From Spirochaetota bacterium (GTDB lineage: Bacteria; Spirochaetota; Spirochaetia; JABEVK01): a stretch of 34,727 bases of DNA. How positions within the stretch are numbered: the stretch's first letter is position 1; each line of letters starts with the position of its first letter. The DNA lies in contig JAIFLN010000165.1 of NCBI GenBank assembly GCA_020049045.1, positions 1 to 34,727 of the forward strand, written 5' to 3'. The notes beneath the pieces were generated by a model. That model searched no databases. It saw only the letters and a list, made by a program, of their open reading frames with translations, and was not told where the DNA came from. Of the stretch, positions 9,068 to 17,646 are shown one piece after another. The position numbers were made by a program, and so were the translations under genes.

Positions 9068-9835
9068 CTAGGCAATGACGCGGATGGCTTTAGCGCCCTT
9101 GTCTCGGAAGAATTCTCGGTAGGCATCGTTGGTTTCCTGGGGAACATTTTCTTTGGGAAGGCGGGGATCGAGCGGTATACCTAGTTTTTCATACTTGGCG
9201 TTGCCCATGGTGTGCCAGGGGAGGACCTCGATGCCCATCAAGCCAGGGTATCGGGACTCAAGGTTCACAATAGCCTGAAGGTGATCGGTATCGTCGTTGA
9301 GCCCTGGAATCATCGGACAGCGGAGCAGGATATTGGCACCCCGGGCCACCAGAAAATCCAGGGTCTTCAAAATAGGCGCTAACAAACATTCCACGAGGTC
9401 GAGATGTTGCTCAGGGGCCGCCTTATAATCAAACAGGTAGAGGTCAGTAAATTCCAGGCTTCGTTCGTACACGGACAAAGGGCCATAGCCAGTGGTGTCC
9501 AAGGTAGTGTGGATGCCCTCTTCTTTCATCCGGCGAAGGATCTCGAGGGTGAATTCAGGCTGGGCGAGGGGCTCTCCCCCCGACAAGGTGACCCCACCGC
9601 CGCTGAGCTCGTAGTACACCCTGTCCTTGAGGCACTCAGCGACAATCTCATCCACCGACACCACCCGCCCATAGCCCTTTTCGATGAAAAAGCTCTGGGT
9701 TTCGGGATTGTGACACCATACGCAACGCAGGGGGCAGCCTTTGGTGAACACCGTAGTCCGAATTCCGGGACCATCTACCGTCGAGGTCCGGTGGATGTCG
9801 GTGATGATGCCCGTGGAGGCGTTTGTCTCAGCCAT
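9068..9835 (-). CDS. Pyruvate-formate-lyase-type activating enzyme (radical SAM)
   Basis: 255 aa; IHRTSTVDGPGIRTTVFTKGCPLRCVWCHNPET, GGGVTLSGGEPLAQ; overlaps the upstream GRE gene by 8 nt. Confidence 0.92.
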   Translation of the reverse strand: MAETNASTGIITDIHRTSTVDGPGIRTTVFTKGCPLRCVWCHNPETQSFFIEKGYGRVVSVDEIVAECLKDRVYYELSGGGVTLSGGEPLAQPEFTLEILRRMKEEGIHTTLDTTGYGPLSVYERSLEFTDLYLFDYKAAPEQHLDLVECLLAPILKTLDFLVARGANILLRCPMIPGLNDDTDHLQAIVNLESRYPGLMGIEVLPWHTMGNAKYEKLGIPLDPRLPKENVPQETNDAYREFFRDKGAKAIRVIA

Positions 9836-12029
9836 GCTCGGTCCGGGAGAGTATCTCCTGTTGGGTAGCCTTGTCCAAGTCGATGAACCGAGCCGAGAAA
9901 CCGCCCACCCGCACCAACAAATTGGCGTAGTTTTCGGGGTGTTCCAAGGCTGCCATCAAGTCCTTGCGGTTGGTGACGGTGACCATGGTCTGGGCCCCGC
10001 CTTGCTTCCAATAGCCGGCGAAGAGGGCGTGGTACAAGTCGCGGTTCTTTTGAGGAAAACTCGATGAGAGTTTGACATTCTGCACGGCTCCGGCGTGGAC
10101 CGAGGGGTCTACCTTGGCCTGACTGTTAAGCAAGGCGGTGAGGCCGTTTTTGTCTGACCCGGCCGAGGCCGAGTTCCCTGGGGCCATTGGCTCACCGTAG
10201 CGACGACCATCGGCAGAGGCCCCCGTGGTTTTTCCCCATAGCGTGTTGTGGTTGTTGTTAATGATGACCACCAGAAAGTGATGAAGGTTTGTCTGTCGTG
10301 CCGCAGCTTGGGTTTCAAGGCAGATATGATTGTCCACTTTCTGCACCATGCTGTCGGCGAGGTCTTCGTCGTTGCCGTACTTGGGGGCGTTCTTGAAGTC
10401 CTCCCGCATGGCCTCAAAGCCTACCCAGTCCGCCCGTAAGGCTGCCAAAACATCGCCTCGGGAGTACTTCTTGAACTTGTAAACCAGCTCGTTCAAGGCG
10501 GTGAGGCTGTCGGCGGTGTTGTTATTGCCGTATGTCTCATTAGTACCCCCCAGATATCGGATTCCTCCCCTTAAAAGAGGCCGTTGACGGGCCACACAAT
10601 CATCGTACAACAGGCTGATCAATGAGAAAGGACATTCTCTACCAGTGGTTTGATAAATGGAACCTTGCCCCAGGGCTCCGGCGTTTACCAGCCACTCGGT
10701 GGTCTTGGTGTAAACCTGCCATAGTTCTTCAAAGGAGGAATACTTCTCGAGGCATCCCAAGTCGGGGGCCATGGCACGTCCTGCTAGGTTTTTTCCGTGG
10801 TTCAGGGCCAATTCGAGGGCCATCTGCAGGTTGATGATGAAGTTTGGGGTGCCGCAACTCTGGTGATCAATGATGTATTCGCCGCAGCCAAAGGGGATGT
10901 ACTGCTCAGCGGTTGCTTGGTCCACTCCGAAGGCCTTGGCTGCCGCTGGAACATTCACATCGTCGTTGTAAAGCATGGGGAAAGTCTTGCCATGGCCGAT
11001 GACATCGTAGGCCTTGGTAAGGAGTTCCGGATTCTGGCCCTGGTAAAAGCGAAGGGTCAGCTGGGGCAGTGGCAGGCTGAGGCTGTCGGTGGTCTCAATG
11101 GCTAGCAAGGCAAACCGGTCAGCGGAGGCCTCGTTGGCCCGACCCTTGCCACCCACGATGATCCGGGCGTCCCAATGCGCGATTTCCTCTTCCAAAATGG
11201 TGTAGAAGTTCTGCATCAACTCCAAGGCTTCTGACCACAACAGCGAACCCGAATCCAAATCTTGGCATAGAAGGGGACCCAGGGCGATGTCGAGCCGGCC
11301 AAAATTGATGGTCCCGGTGATGGTTTGCACCCCTAGCACCAACTGAAGACCTTCGTGGAAACTCTGAGGCGCATGTTCCGTCAGACCCTGGAGTACCTCT
11401 TGTAGCCGAAGGGACCGGGGCGTTTCGGGGAGCTTGGCCGCTTCGGCCCTCCAATGGAGCAAACACCGGCTCAGGCGTTTGACCGAGGCAAGGGTGGCTT
11501 CGAGGAACTGGCGGCCCTCGTCGTCCCTGGTCTTTTCCAGCGCCGTGGTGACCAGTTCTTCCAGGCCGGGAACACCGAGGTTGACGAGTTTACCGTAATC
11601 GAGTTGAAGACCGGCAATCCGGAACAGAGCGTAACCGGGACTGCTCAAATCCCCGTTGCCTCCCCCATACTGCAGGGGCAAACGCTCCCGGACTAACGCC
11701 GGAAACTCTCGCCAACACTGAGCGGCGGTGGCTTCCTTGTCCCAAAAATCCCGGAGCTCGTTCCAGTGTTCCTGGGGACCAGAACACGCGGCGGAGTTGA
11801 AATAGTAGCCCATGCCGCCATACTGGGGCGAATAGCCCACCTCGGGGTACAAACGCTTGCCGCAGAGCCAGTCGGTGGCCCGGGGTGAGACAAGAACCGC
11901 CGGGAATTGGACATCTTCACACAGTTGCTCCCGAAGGTAGGCGTTGTGTCTCGAACCTTCTTGGTAAGCCCGGGTAAAGTTGAGGGCGTATTCGAGTCCT
12001 AAGACATCGAGGGGTCGGTTGGTTGCCAT
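9828..12029 (-). CDS. Glycyl radical enzyme (PFL/dehydratase superfamily), uncharacterised subtype
   Basis: C-terminal RVGGFSARFIDLDKATQQEILSRTEHG glycyl loop; active-site loop YIPFGCGEYIIDHQSCGTPNF. Start ATG chosen at 12029 inside ORF 9828..12080. Confidence 0.9.
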   Translation of the reverse strand: MATNRPLDVLGLEYALNFTRAYQEGSRHNAYLREQLCEDVQFPAVLVSPRATDWLCGKRLYPEVGYSPQYGGMGYYFNSAACSGPQEHWNELRDFWDKEATAAQCWREFPALVRERLPLQYGGGNGDLSSPGYALFRIAGLQLDYGKLVNLGVPGLEELVTTALEKTRDDEGRQFLEATLASVKRLSRCLLHWRAEAAKLPETPRSLRLQEVLQGLTEHAPQSFHEGLQLVLGVQTITGTINFGRLDIALGPLLCQDLDSGSLLWSEALELMQNFYTILEEEIAHWDARIIVGGKGRANEASADRFALLAIETTDSLSLPLPQLTLRFYQGQNPELLTKAYDVIGHGKTFPMLYNDDVNVPAAAKAFGVDQATAEQYIPFGCGEYIIDHQSCGTPNFIINLQMALELALNHGKNLAGRAMAPDLGCLEKYSSFEELWQVYTKTTEWLVNAGALGQGSIYQTTGRECPFSLISLLYDDCVARQRPLLRGGIRYLGGTNETYGNNNTADSLTALNELVYKFKKYSRGDVLAALRADWVGFEAMREDFKNAPKYGNDEDLADSMVQKVDNHICLETQAAARQTNLHHFLVVIINNNHNTLWGKTTGASADGRRYGEPMAPGNSASAGSDKNGLTALLNSQAKVDPSVHAGAVQNVKLSSSFPQKNRDLYHALFAGYWKQGGAQTMVTVTNRKDLMAALEHPENYANLLVRVGGFSARFIDLDKATQQEILSRTEHG

Positions 12030-12040
12030 GGTTTCAACAC

Positions 12041-12083
12041 TAGTGCGGAAATATGATGTCGTCCTGTACATTAGTGCCAAAAA
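12041..12083. promoter_or_regulatory. Direct repeat TAGTGC(N2)AAA x2, 31 bp apart, between the divergent GRE and AraC genes
   Basis: tagtgcggaaa at 12041-12051 and tagtgccaaaa at 12072-12082. Confidence 0.4.
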
Positions 12084-12111
12084 ACTGTATTAAAATGATG
12101 CAGGAGTGTCT

Positions 12112-12951
12112 ATGCGTCATCTTTCTTGGGAAGAAATTCAACTCCCGGGTTCGGTGTTTCACCTTTCACTGACCACCTACAAGCCCCACGAGAGGTTCCC
12201 CCTCCACGACCACAACTTCGGGGAATTGACCTTGATCGGTTCAGGCCAGGGGTGGCAACTTTTGAATGGACAAAGAGACGAGCTGGTACCAGGGTGTCTC
12301 TGGATGATCCGCCCCACCGACCAGCACCTGTTGGTGGCGGGGCCCCAGGGGCTGGAGGTTCTCAATTGTGCCTTTCCTGTTGGCCTTGCCCTTGAGTTGG
12401 AAGACCGGTATTTTCCCGGTGAAAACGGCTACTTCCGCTCCACCGAGACCCAACCGTGTTCGCAAGTCCTGGCCGGAGAAACCTTGGTGAGGTCGGTGAA
12501 CCTGTTTCACCAGAACGCGGGCAAAAACCGGACACTTTTCGAGTTGCACCACCTGCTCCTCAATTTCTACTCCATCCTTCGATTTCCCTACTCGGATTCA
12601 CTCATCATGGGTGCCCCCGATTGGTTGCGTCACGCCTGTCTCGAGGTTCGCAACCCAGAAGACCTCATCCAAGGTCTTCCCCGGTTTTTCTTCCTTGCCG
12701 GACGCTCCCCCGAACATGTCTCTCGCGAAATGAAGCGTCTGATGGGGAAAACCCCTACCGAGTTCCTCAACGAATTAAGACTGGACCGGGCGTCCCAGCT
12801 GCTGTGCACCACCGCCCTGGGCACCCTGGAGGTGTCCCTGGAGTGCGGCTTTGAGAATCTCAGCTGGTTCCACAGGCTGTTCAAAAGTCGCTTCGGGGTC
12901 ACCCCGTTGCAGTACCGCAAACGGGGCGCCGCAGCGATGGCGAATAGTTGA
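12112..12951 (+). CDS. AraC-family transcriptional regulator (cupin + HTH)
   Basis: RFPLHDHNFGELTLIGSGQGW cupin; C-terminal AraC HTH ...SLECGFENLSWFHRLFKSRFGVTPLQYRK; SD AGGAG before ATG 12112. Confidence 0.9.
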   Translation: MRHLSWEEIQLPGSVFHLSLTTYKPHERFPLHDHNFGELTLIGSGQGWQLLNGQRDELVPGCLWMIRPTDQHLLVAGPQGLEVLNCAFPVGLALELEDRYFPGENGYFRSTETQPCSQVLAGETLVRSVNLFHQNAGKNRTLFELHHLLLNFYSILRFPYSDSLIMGAPDWLRHACLEVRNPEDLIQGLPRFFFLAGRSPEHVSREMKRLMGKTPTEFLNELRLDRASQLLCTTALGTLEVSLECGFENLSWFHRLFKSRFGVTPLQYRKRGAAAMANS

Positions 12952-12956
12952 CCGCG

Positions 12957-12988
12957 CAACGATCATCCTGAATTCGTTGTTCAGGAGG
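12957..12988 (+). promoter_or_regulatory. Competing hairpins overlapping an AGGAGG Shine-Dalgarno
   Basis: CAACGA (12957-12962)/TCGTTG (12974-12979) versus TCCTGAA (12966-12972)/TTCAGGA (12980-12986); SD AGGAGG at 12983-12988. Confidence 0.4.
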
Positions 12989-12994
12989 AAACCC

Positions 12995-13228
12995 ATGGCC
13001 ACCATTCTCACCTTGATCCCCTGGGAAGCAGCTTCATGGCCCAACATCTGGGGCTACCGATCCCTTTGCACCTTCTCTCCCGGTGCCACCCTGTTGGGCT
13101 TGCTGGTTTGGAGCACCGTGGTGTGGGCCGACGCAAAAGCCCGTTCCACCGACGCCTCCACCGCAGCGACCGAGCTCGAAGATGAGGACGAGGACGAGGA
13201 CGAAGAAGAGGATTATCGGAGATATTGA
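12995..13228 (+). CDS. Small membrane-like protein with acidic C-terminal tail, function unknown
   Basis: 77 aa MATILTLIPWEAASWPNIWGYRSLCTFSPGATLLGLLVWSTVVWADAKARSTDASTAATELEDEDEDEDEEEDYRRY; strong SD AGGAGGAA; internal start of ORF 12851..13228. Confidence 0.65.
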   Translation: MATILTLIPWEAASWPNIWGYRSLCTFSPGATLLGLLVWSTVVWADAKARSTDASTAATELEDEDEDEDEEEDYRRY

Positions 13229-13456
13229 GAACGGGAAGTAAAAGATCTCCCATGGGGATTTCTACGCGGCGAGGCCAGCAGCCTGAAAGTCTTCTTCACT
13301 CAGGGCTCCTATGATTCGATCAGATTTCAGCCCTGGTAAAGGTTGGTTTCGGGACCATAAAAGATTATTCCACGGCACAAAACGAACGTCTCGACCTCAG
13401 AGGCCCTTCGGGGTAAGCTGAGAGGATTCAAACCATGCCCCTATGGAGATGCCCCC

Positions 13457-15277
13457 ATGCTCTCACTCTTTCAGAATCTCGAAGCAACCCTCAAATCCCC
13501 TTCGTCCCAGCCGATTCTGTCAGAAGCGCTCGAGGCAACCACTTGGGATCGCCTTCGCCGGACAAGCTTTGGCCAACAAAAACTGGCGGACCTGTTCGAC
13601 ACCGCCGAAAAACTGCTCCAGCAACCCTTCGAACCCAACACGTTCCAGCACTTTATGCGCTACTACCGGGACGGCGACCGTCTGGACTACGAAACCCGGT
13701 ACTTTAACCAGAGGCAGAAGCTCGAAACCTACGCCCTCGCCATCTTGGCCGGTGGTGAGACGAAATACCTGACGGCCCTGGAAAACTGCCTCTGGGCCAT
13801 TTGCGATGAGTATTCGTGGTGTTTTCCGGCCCACATGCCGCTCCAACCTGCCGAAGGCCAGTGGGACCACCGCCACTTCGTCGACCTGTTTGCCTCCGAA
13901 ACGGCCTTCGCTCTTTCCGAAATCCGAAACCTGTTGGGCCATCGGTTGGCCCCCGAGTTGTGTCACCGAATCAAGCGGGAGGTTCTAGACCGGGTGGTCG
14001 ATTCGTGGGCCGACAACACCTTTGACTACCAATGGAGTTCGACTACCAGCAACTGGGCGGCCGTCTGCGCCGGCAGTGTGGGGGCAGCGGCTTTGTATCT
14101 GGTCGAAGACCCTCGGCGACTGGCAGCCATCCTTACCAAGCTGGCGGGTCCCCTGTCCCACTACCTCGAGGGGTTTGCCGAAGACGGAGCCTGCACCGAG
14201 GGTATGGGGTATTGGATTTACGGGTTTTCGTTCTACGTGTCGTTTGCCGACCTTTTGGCCCGGCGTACCGGCGGCCGGGTCGATTTGCTGCGCGCCCCCC
14301 TGGTGAAGGCCAAGATCGAAGCCATCTGTCTTTTTCCCCAGCGCAGCCGGCTATTTGGCCGGGCTTTGGTCTCCTTTGCCGACTCCTTTCCACCCTACCG
14401 TTATCCCCTGGGGGTGAGTTCTTACCTGGCGGGATTTGTTCCTGGTATGAAGCTTCCGGGGCTAGAAGTGGCCGAAACTTTGGTAGAGGACCATGCCCGA
14501 CGCTGGTGCAAGCATGTGCGGGATTTTGTCTGGTTCAACCCCGACGCTCCACTGATGAACGAAGAGACCACCGACGGACACCACTACTTCCCCGACGCCC
14601 AATGGTTGGTGGTCCGCAAGGCGGGTCAGCCCTCGTTTGGCTTCGCGGCTAAGGGGGGGCACAACGAGGAACCCCACAACCACAACGACATTGGCTCGTT
14701 CCTCCTGGTGCGAGGGCAAGATACTTTTCTAGCAGACCTGGGGGCAGGTCTGTACGATCGAGCCTACTTTGGACCGGGGCGGTATGATCTCTTGGTCAAC
14801 GCCTCAAGGGGACATTCGGTTCCCCTGATTGATGGGGTGGAACAAGCTTTTGGCAAGAGTTTTGCCGCGAAACAGACCCGACACCGGCACGATGGCGATG
14901 ACCATGAGTTTTCTATGGACTTGGCCGGGGCCTACCCCGTGGGACCTCAAAGCCTGATTCGCACCTTTGGGGTGAACACCGGTCCCCTTCCCTGGCTCAA
15001 GCTGAAAGACACCTATGATTTCCCAACCTCGGGGTTCCACACCCTGAGGGAGCGGTTTGTCACCGAACTCGAAGTCACCAAAACGGACTCGTCCTCGGTT
15101 GTCATCCAGGGAATTCAAGGCATCCTCACTCTCAAGGCCGACCGTCCCCCCACCCGCATCGAGGTAGTCGTCGAGCACTACCTGGAACACCACGGAGCAT
15201 CGGTACCGGTTTGGCTGGTGGATTTTGTCTATGAAGAAACCGCGAGCCATTGGGAACTCTCGTTTGAGTTCTCCTAA
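13457..15277 (+). CDS. Heparinase II/III family protein (polysaccharide lyase-like)
   Basis: 606 aa; EDGACTEGMGYWIYG, GHNEEPHNHNDIGSFLLVRGQDTFLADLGAG, NASRGHSVPLIDG motifs. Confidence 0.85.
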   Translation: MLSLFQNLEATLKSPSSQPILSEALEATTWDRLRRTSFGQQKLADLFDTAEKLLQQPFEPNTFQHFMRYYRDGDRLDYETRYFNQRQKLETYALAILAGGETKYLTALENCLWAICDEYSWCFPAHMPLQPAEGQWDHRHFVDLFASETAFALSEIRNLLGHRLAPELCHRIKREVLDRVVDSWADNTFDYQWSSTTSNWAAVCAGSVGAAALYLVEDPRRLAAILTKLAGPLSHYLEGFAEDGACTEGMGYWIYGFSFYVSFADLLARRTGGRVDLLRAPLVKAKIEAICLFPQRSRLFGRALVSFADSFPPYRYPLGVSSYLAGFVPGMKLPGLEVAETLVEDHARRWCKHVRDFVWFNPDAPLMNEETTDGHHYFPDAQWLVVRKAGQPSFGFAAKGGHNEEPHNHNDIGSFLLVRGQDTFLADLGAGLYDRAYFGPGRYDLLVNASRGHSVPLIDGVEQAFGKSFAAKQTRHRHDGDDHEFSMDLAGAYPVGPQSLIRTFGVNTGPLPWLKLKDTYDFPTSGFHTLRERFVTELEVTKTDSSSVVIQGIQGILTLKADRPPTRIEVVVEHYLEHHGASVPVWLVDFVYEETASHWELSFEFS

Positions 15278-16464
15278 GATTGCACCTCGGCCTGGCAGTA
15301 CGCCTTGCCACCTTTGAGGCGCGGTCCCAGCAGCACCAGCTGGGCGATTCCCAGTGCCAGAACGACCCCGGCGGTCCAGACAAAGGCGGCGTTCATAGAG
15401 AAGGTCTCGCTCACCCAGCCGCAGGTGAGATTTCCCAGAATGTAGCCGGTGTTGATCACGATTTCGTGCAAGGTGTTGCCCCTGGTCCTATCGTTGTACC
15501 CGGCGTTGTTGTGAAACTGGACAAAGCTGTATTGAAAGCTGAACAACGCTCCTACGAAGGCGTAAAGGATGAAAACCAGAACCGGGTTACCCGCCAGAGG
15601 GAACAGCAGCGCCAACAACGCGAGACCGGCCTGGACTCCTGGAATGACCCAGGGTTGAAAGTGCCAGAACTTCAGGCGGCTCCAGAGAATAAATCCAAGA
15701 GCATTGACCGTCATCCGGGCCATCAGAAAGGTCGCGATCAGGGCTTCGTTGATGTGGAAGGCATCGCGGGCATAAACCGGGTAGATATTCATCAGTGTCC
15801 CCACAAAAAAGGTGAGGGAGATCATTCCCAGCCTGGCAGGAAACCGCAGCGGCGTCTTGAAGGACCCGGCCCGAGGGAGGGCGGTCTTTTCAGCCGCAGC
15901 TGGTTTCACAAGGTCTTTTGCCAGGCCCAGATACGCGACAGCGAAAATCAGAACTGCCATGACAATGCCCACGATAAAGGGCAGCCGGACGTCGGCGGTC
16001 AACAGAAGTCCGCCCATCAAAGGGGCCAGGATACCGCCGCTGGACCAGGCCAAATTGAACCGGCCCATAATTCGACCCAGGTCAGCACCGTCTTTTCCTT
16101 TCGAAATCCAAGCCCCCATGCGGGGCCAGAACAAAGCCATGCTCACACCGAACACGGCATGAAACACCAGTGTTACCCCAAGAAAAGGAACAACGAGGTA
16201 GACTGCAATACAGATGGGAGCCCAAAGGATACCGGTCAGAATCCCCGTTCGGAACGATCGGAGGTTCCATTTCAACAGGATGAGCATCGCTGCGACATAC
16301 ACCAGGCCCTGAAGCGAGACGGCCAAACCGATCAGACCCTTGTCTGCCTGAAATAAATCCTTCAGATAGAAAAGGATAGAGTAGTTGACAGCACCCATGG
16401 AGACACTGAAGAAGAATGAACAGATCAGCAGAATAGGAACAGGATCGGCTTTCGGTCGAAGCAT
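15274..16464 (-). CDS. MFS transporter
   Basis: MLRPKADPVPILLICSFFFSVSMGAVNYSILFYLKD..., about 12 TM segments; SD AAGGAA before ATG 16464. Confidence 0.82.
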   Translation of the reverse strand: MLRPKADPVPILLICSFFFSVSMGAVNYSILFYLKDLFQADKGLIGLAVSLQGLVYVAAMLILLKWNLRSFRTGILTGILWAPICIAVYLVVPFLGVTLVFHAVFGVSMALFWPRMGAWISKGKDGADLGRIMGRFNLAWSSGGILAPLMGGLLLTADVRLPFIVGIVMAVLIFAVAYLGLAKDLVKPAAAEKTALPRAGSFKTPLRFPARLGMISLTFFVGTLMNIYPVYARDAFHINEALIATFLMARMTVNALGFILWSRLKFWHFQPWVIPGVQAGLALLALLFPLAGNPVLVFILYAFVGALFSFQYSFVQFHNNAGYNDRTRGNTLHEIVINTGYILGNLTCGWVSETFSMNAAFVWTAGVVLALGIAQLVLLGPRLKGGKAYCQAEVQS

Positions 16465-16469
16465 TTCCT

Positions 16470-17588
16470 TCAGCTCCCCAGAGCGGCCACCACGCGCTTG
16501 AGGTCCTGACGGATGGGCAGATGCTGGGGACACAGTGGTTCGCACTCCCCGCAGTCGACGCACTGGTGCGCCTTTTCCTTGTCCCCTATCCAGTTGTATC
16601 CGCCCTTGGCGGCGGCGCTGCGGTCAAACATCGCATAGGAATTGAACACGGCAAAGTTGCGGGGAATATCCACACCGTGGGGACAGGGCATGCAGTAGCG
16701 GCAGGCGGTGCAGTTCACTTCAATCAGTCGCCGGTACTCGGCCTCGACTTCTTCGAGCATCACGCGTTCTTCGGGGGCCAGGCAGCCTGGTGAGGCAGCA
16801 CCGGCGATGTGCAGGTTTTCCTCCAGCTGGTCCCGGTGGCTCATTCCGCTCAAAACCGTAGCCACACCTGCCTTGTCCCACACCCACCGCAGACACCAAT
16901 CGACCGGCGAACGTTCCACCCGGGCCTGGTCGTAGCGGGCCTGAACGTTGACAGGAATGGGGCCAGCCAGGTTCCCGCCGCGCAGTGGCTCCATGACGAT
17001 CACATCGGTGCCACGGGCCACCGCCCTGTCCAGACCCGCCTGCCCCGCCTGAAAACCGCGGTCGAGAAGGTTGTATTGAATCTGACAGAATTCCCAGGGG
17101 TAGGCGTCCAGTACGGTGTTGAAAACCGGAGCTTCATCGTGGAACGAGAATCCGAAATGACGGATCTTCCCTGCTATTTTGGCCCGTTCGCAAAACCCGA
17201 TGGCGTCAAAATCCTGGCACATCTTCCAGCGCGCTGCATCCATGGCATGAAGCATATAGAAATCGATGTGGTCGGTTTGCAGCCGGGCCAACTGCTTGTC
17301 CAGGTATTCCTCGAAGTCGGCGGGCTTCTGAATCAGCCACAGCGGCGATTTGGTGGCCAGAAAGGTCCGGTTGCGGTAGCCGTCAAGCAGGGCCTTTCCC
17401 ACCACGACTTCGCTTTCACCCCCGTGATAGGGCCACGCGGTGTCGACGTAGTTCACACCGGCGTCGATGGCCCGGCGGATCATCCAAATCGCTTCCGCCT
17501 GGTCGATGGCTCCGTCTTTCTGCGGCAACCGCATCGCTCCAAACCCGAGTTGGGAGACCTTTTCTCCGGCCAACGTTCGATACATCAT
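16470..17588 (-). CDS. Aldo/keto reductase with C-terminal 4Fe-4S ferredoxin-type region
   Basis: MMYRTLAGEKVSQLGFGAMRLPQ...VDTAWPYHGGESE; CTACRYCMPCPHGVDIP and CVDCGECEPLCPQHLPI. Confidence 0.9.
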   Translation of the reverse strand: MMYRTLAGEKVSQLGFGAMRLPQKDGAIDQAEAIWMIRRAIDAGVNYVDTAWPYHGGESEVVVGKALLDGYRNRTFLATKSPLWLIQKPADFEEYLDKQLARLQTDHIDFYMLHAMDAARWKMCQDFDAIGFCERAKIAGKIRHFGFSFHDEAPVFNTVLDAYPWEFCQIQYNLLDRGFQAGQAGLDRAVARGTDVIVMEPLRGGNLAGPIPVNVQARYDQARVERSPVDWCLRWVWDKAGVATVLSGMSHRDQLEENLHIAGAASPGCLAPEERVMLEEVEAEYRRLIEVNCTACRYCMPCPHGVDIPRNFAVFNSYAMFDRSAAAKGGYNWIGDKEKAHQCVDCGECEPLCPQHLPIRQDLKRVVAALGS

Positions 17589-17646
17589 AACCAGGCACCT
17601 CTTAATGCGAGTTTACAGGTTAAAGTGTACTCGAAGGCAAGGGGGT

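Noticed and set aside
8930-9184. 84-aa plus-strand ORF in the gap between GH3 and the PFL activase
   Set aside because: Second half is antisense to the activase; first half (TLLDQDGTVTRKYPSAGGTRAYLTRIRIE) is vaguely protein-like but unassignable.
15280-16356. 358-aa plus-strand ORF
   Set aside because: Antisense to the MFS gene; very polar low-complexity translation typical of the complement of a membrane protein gene.
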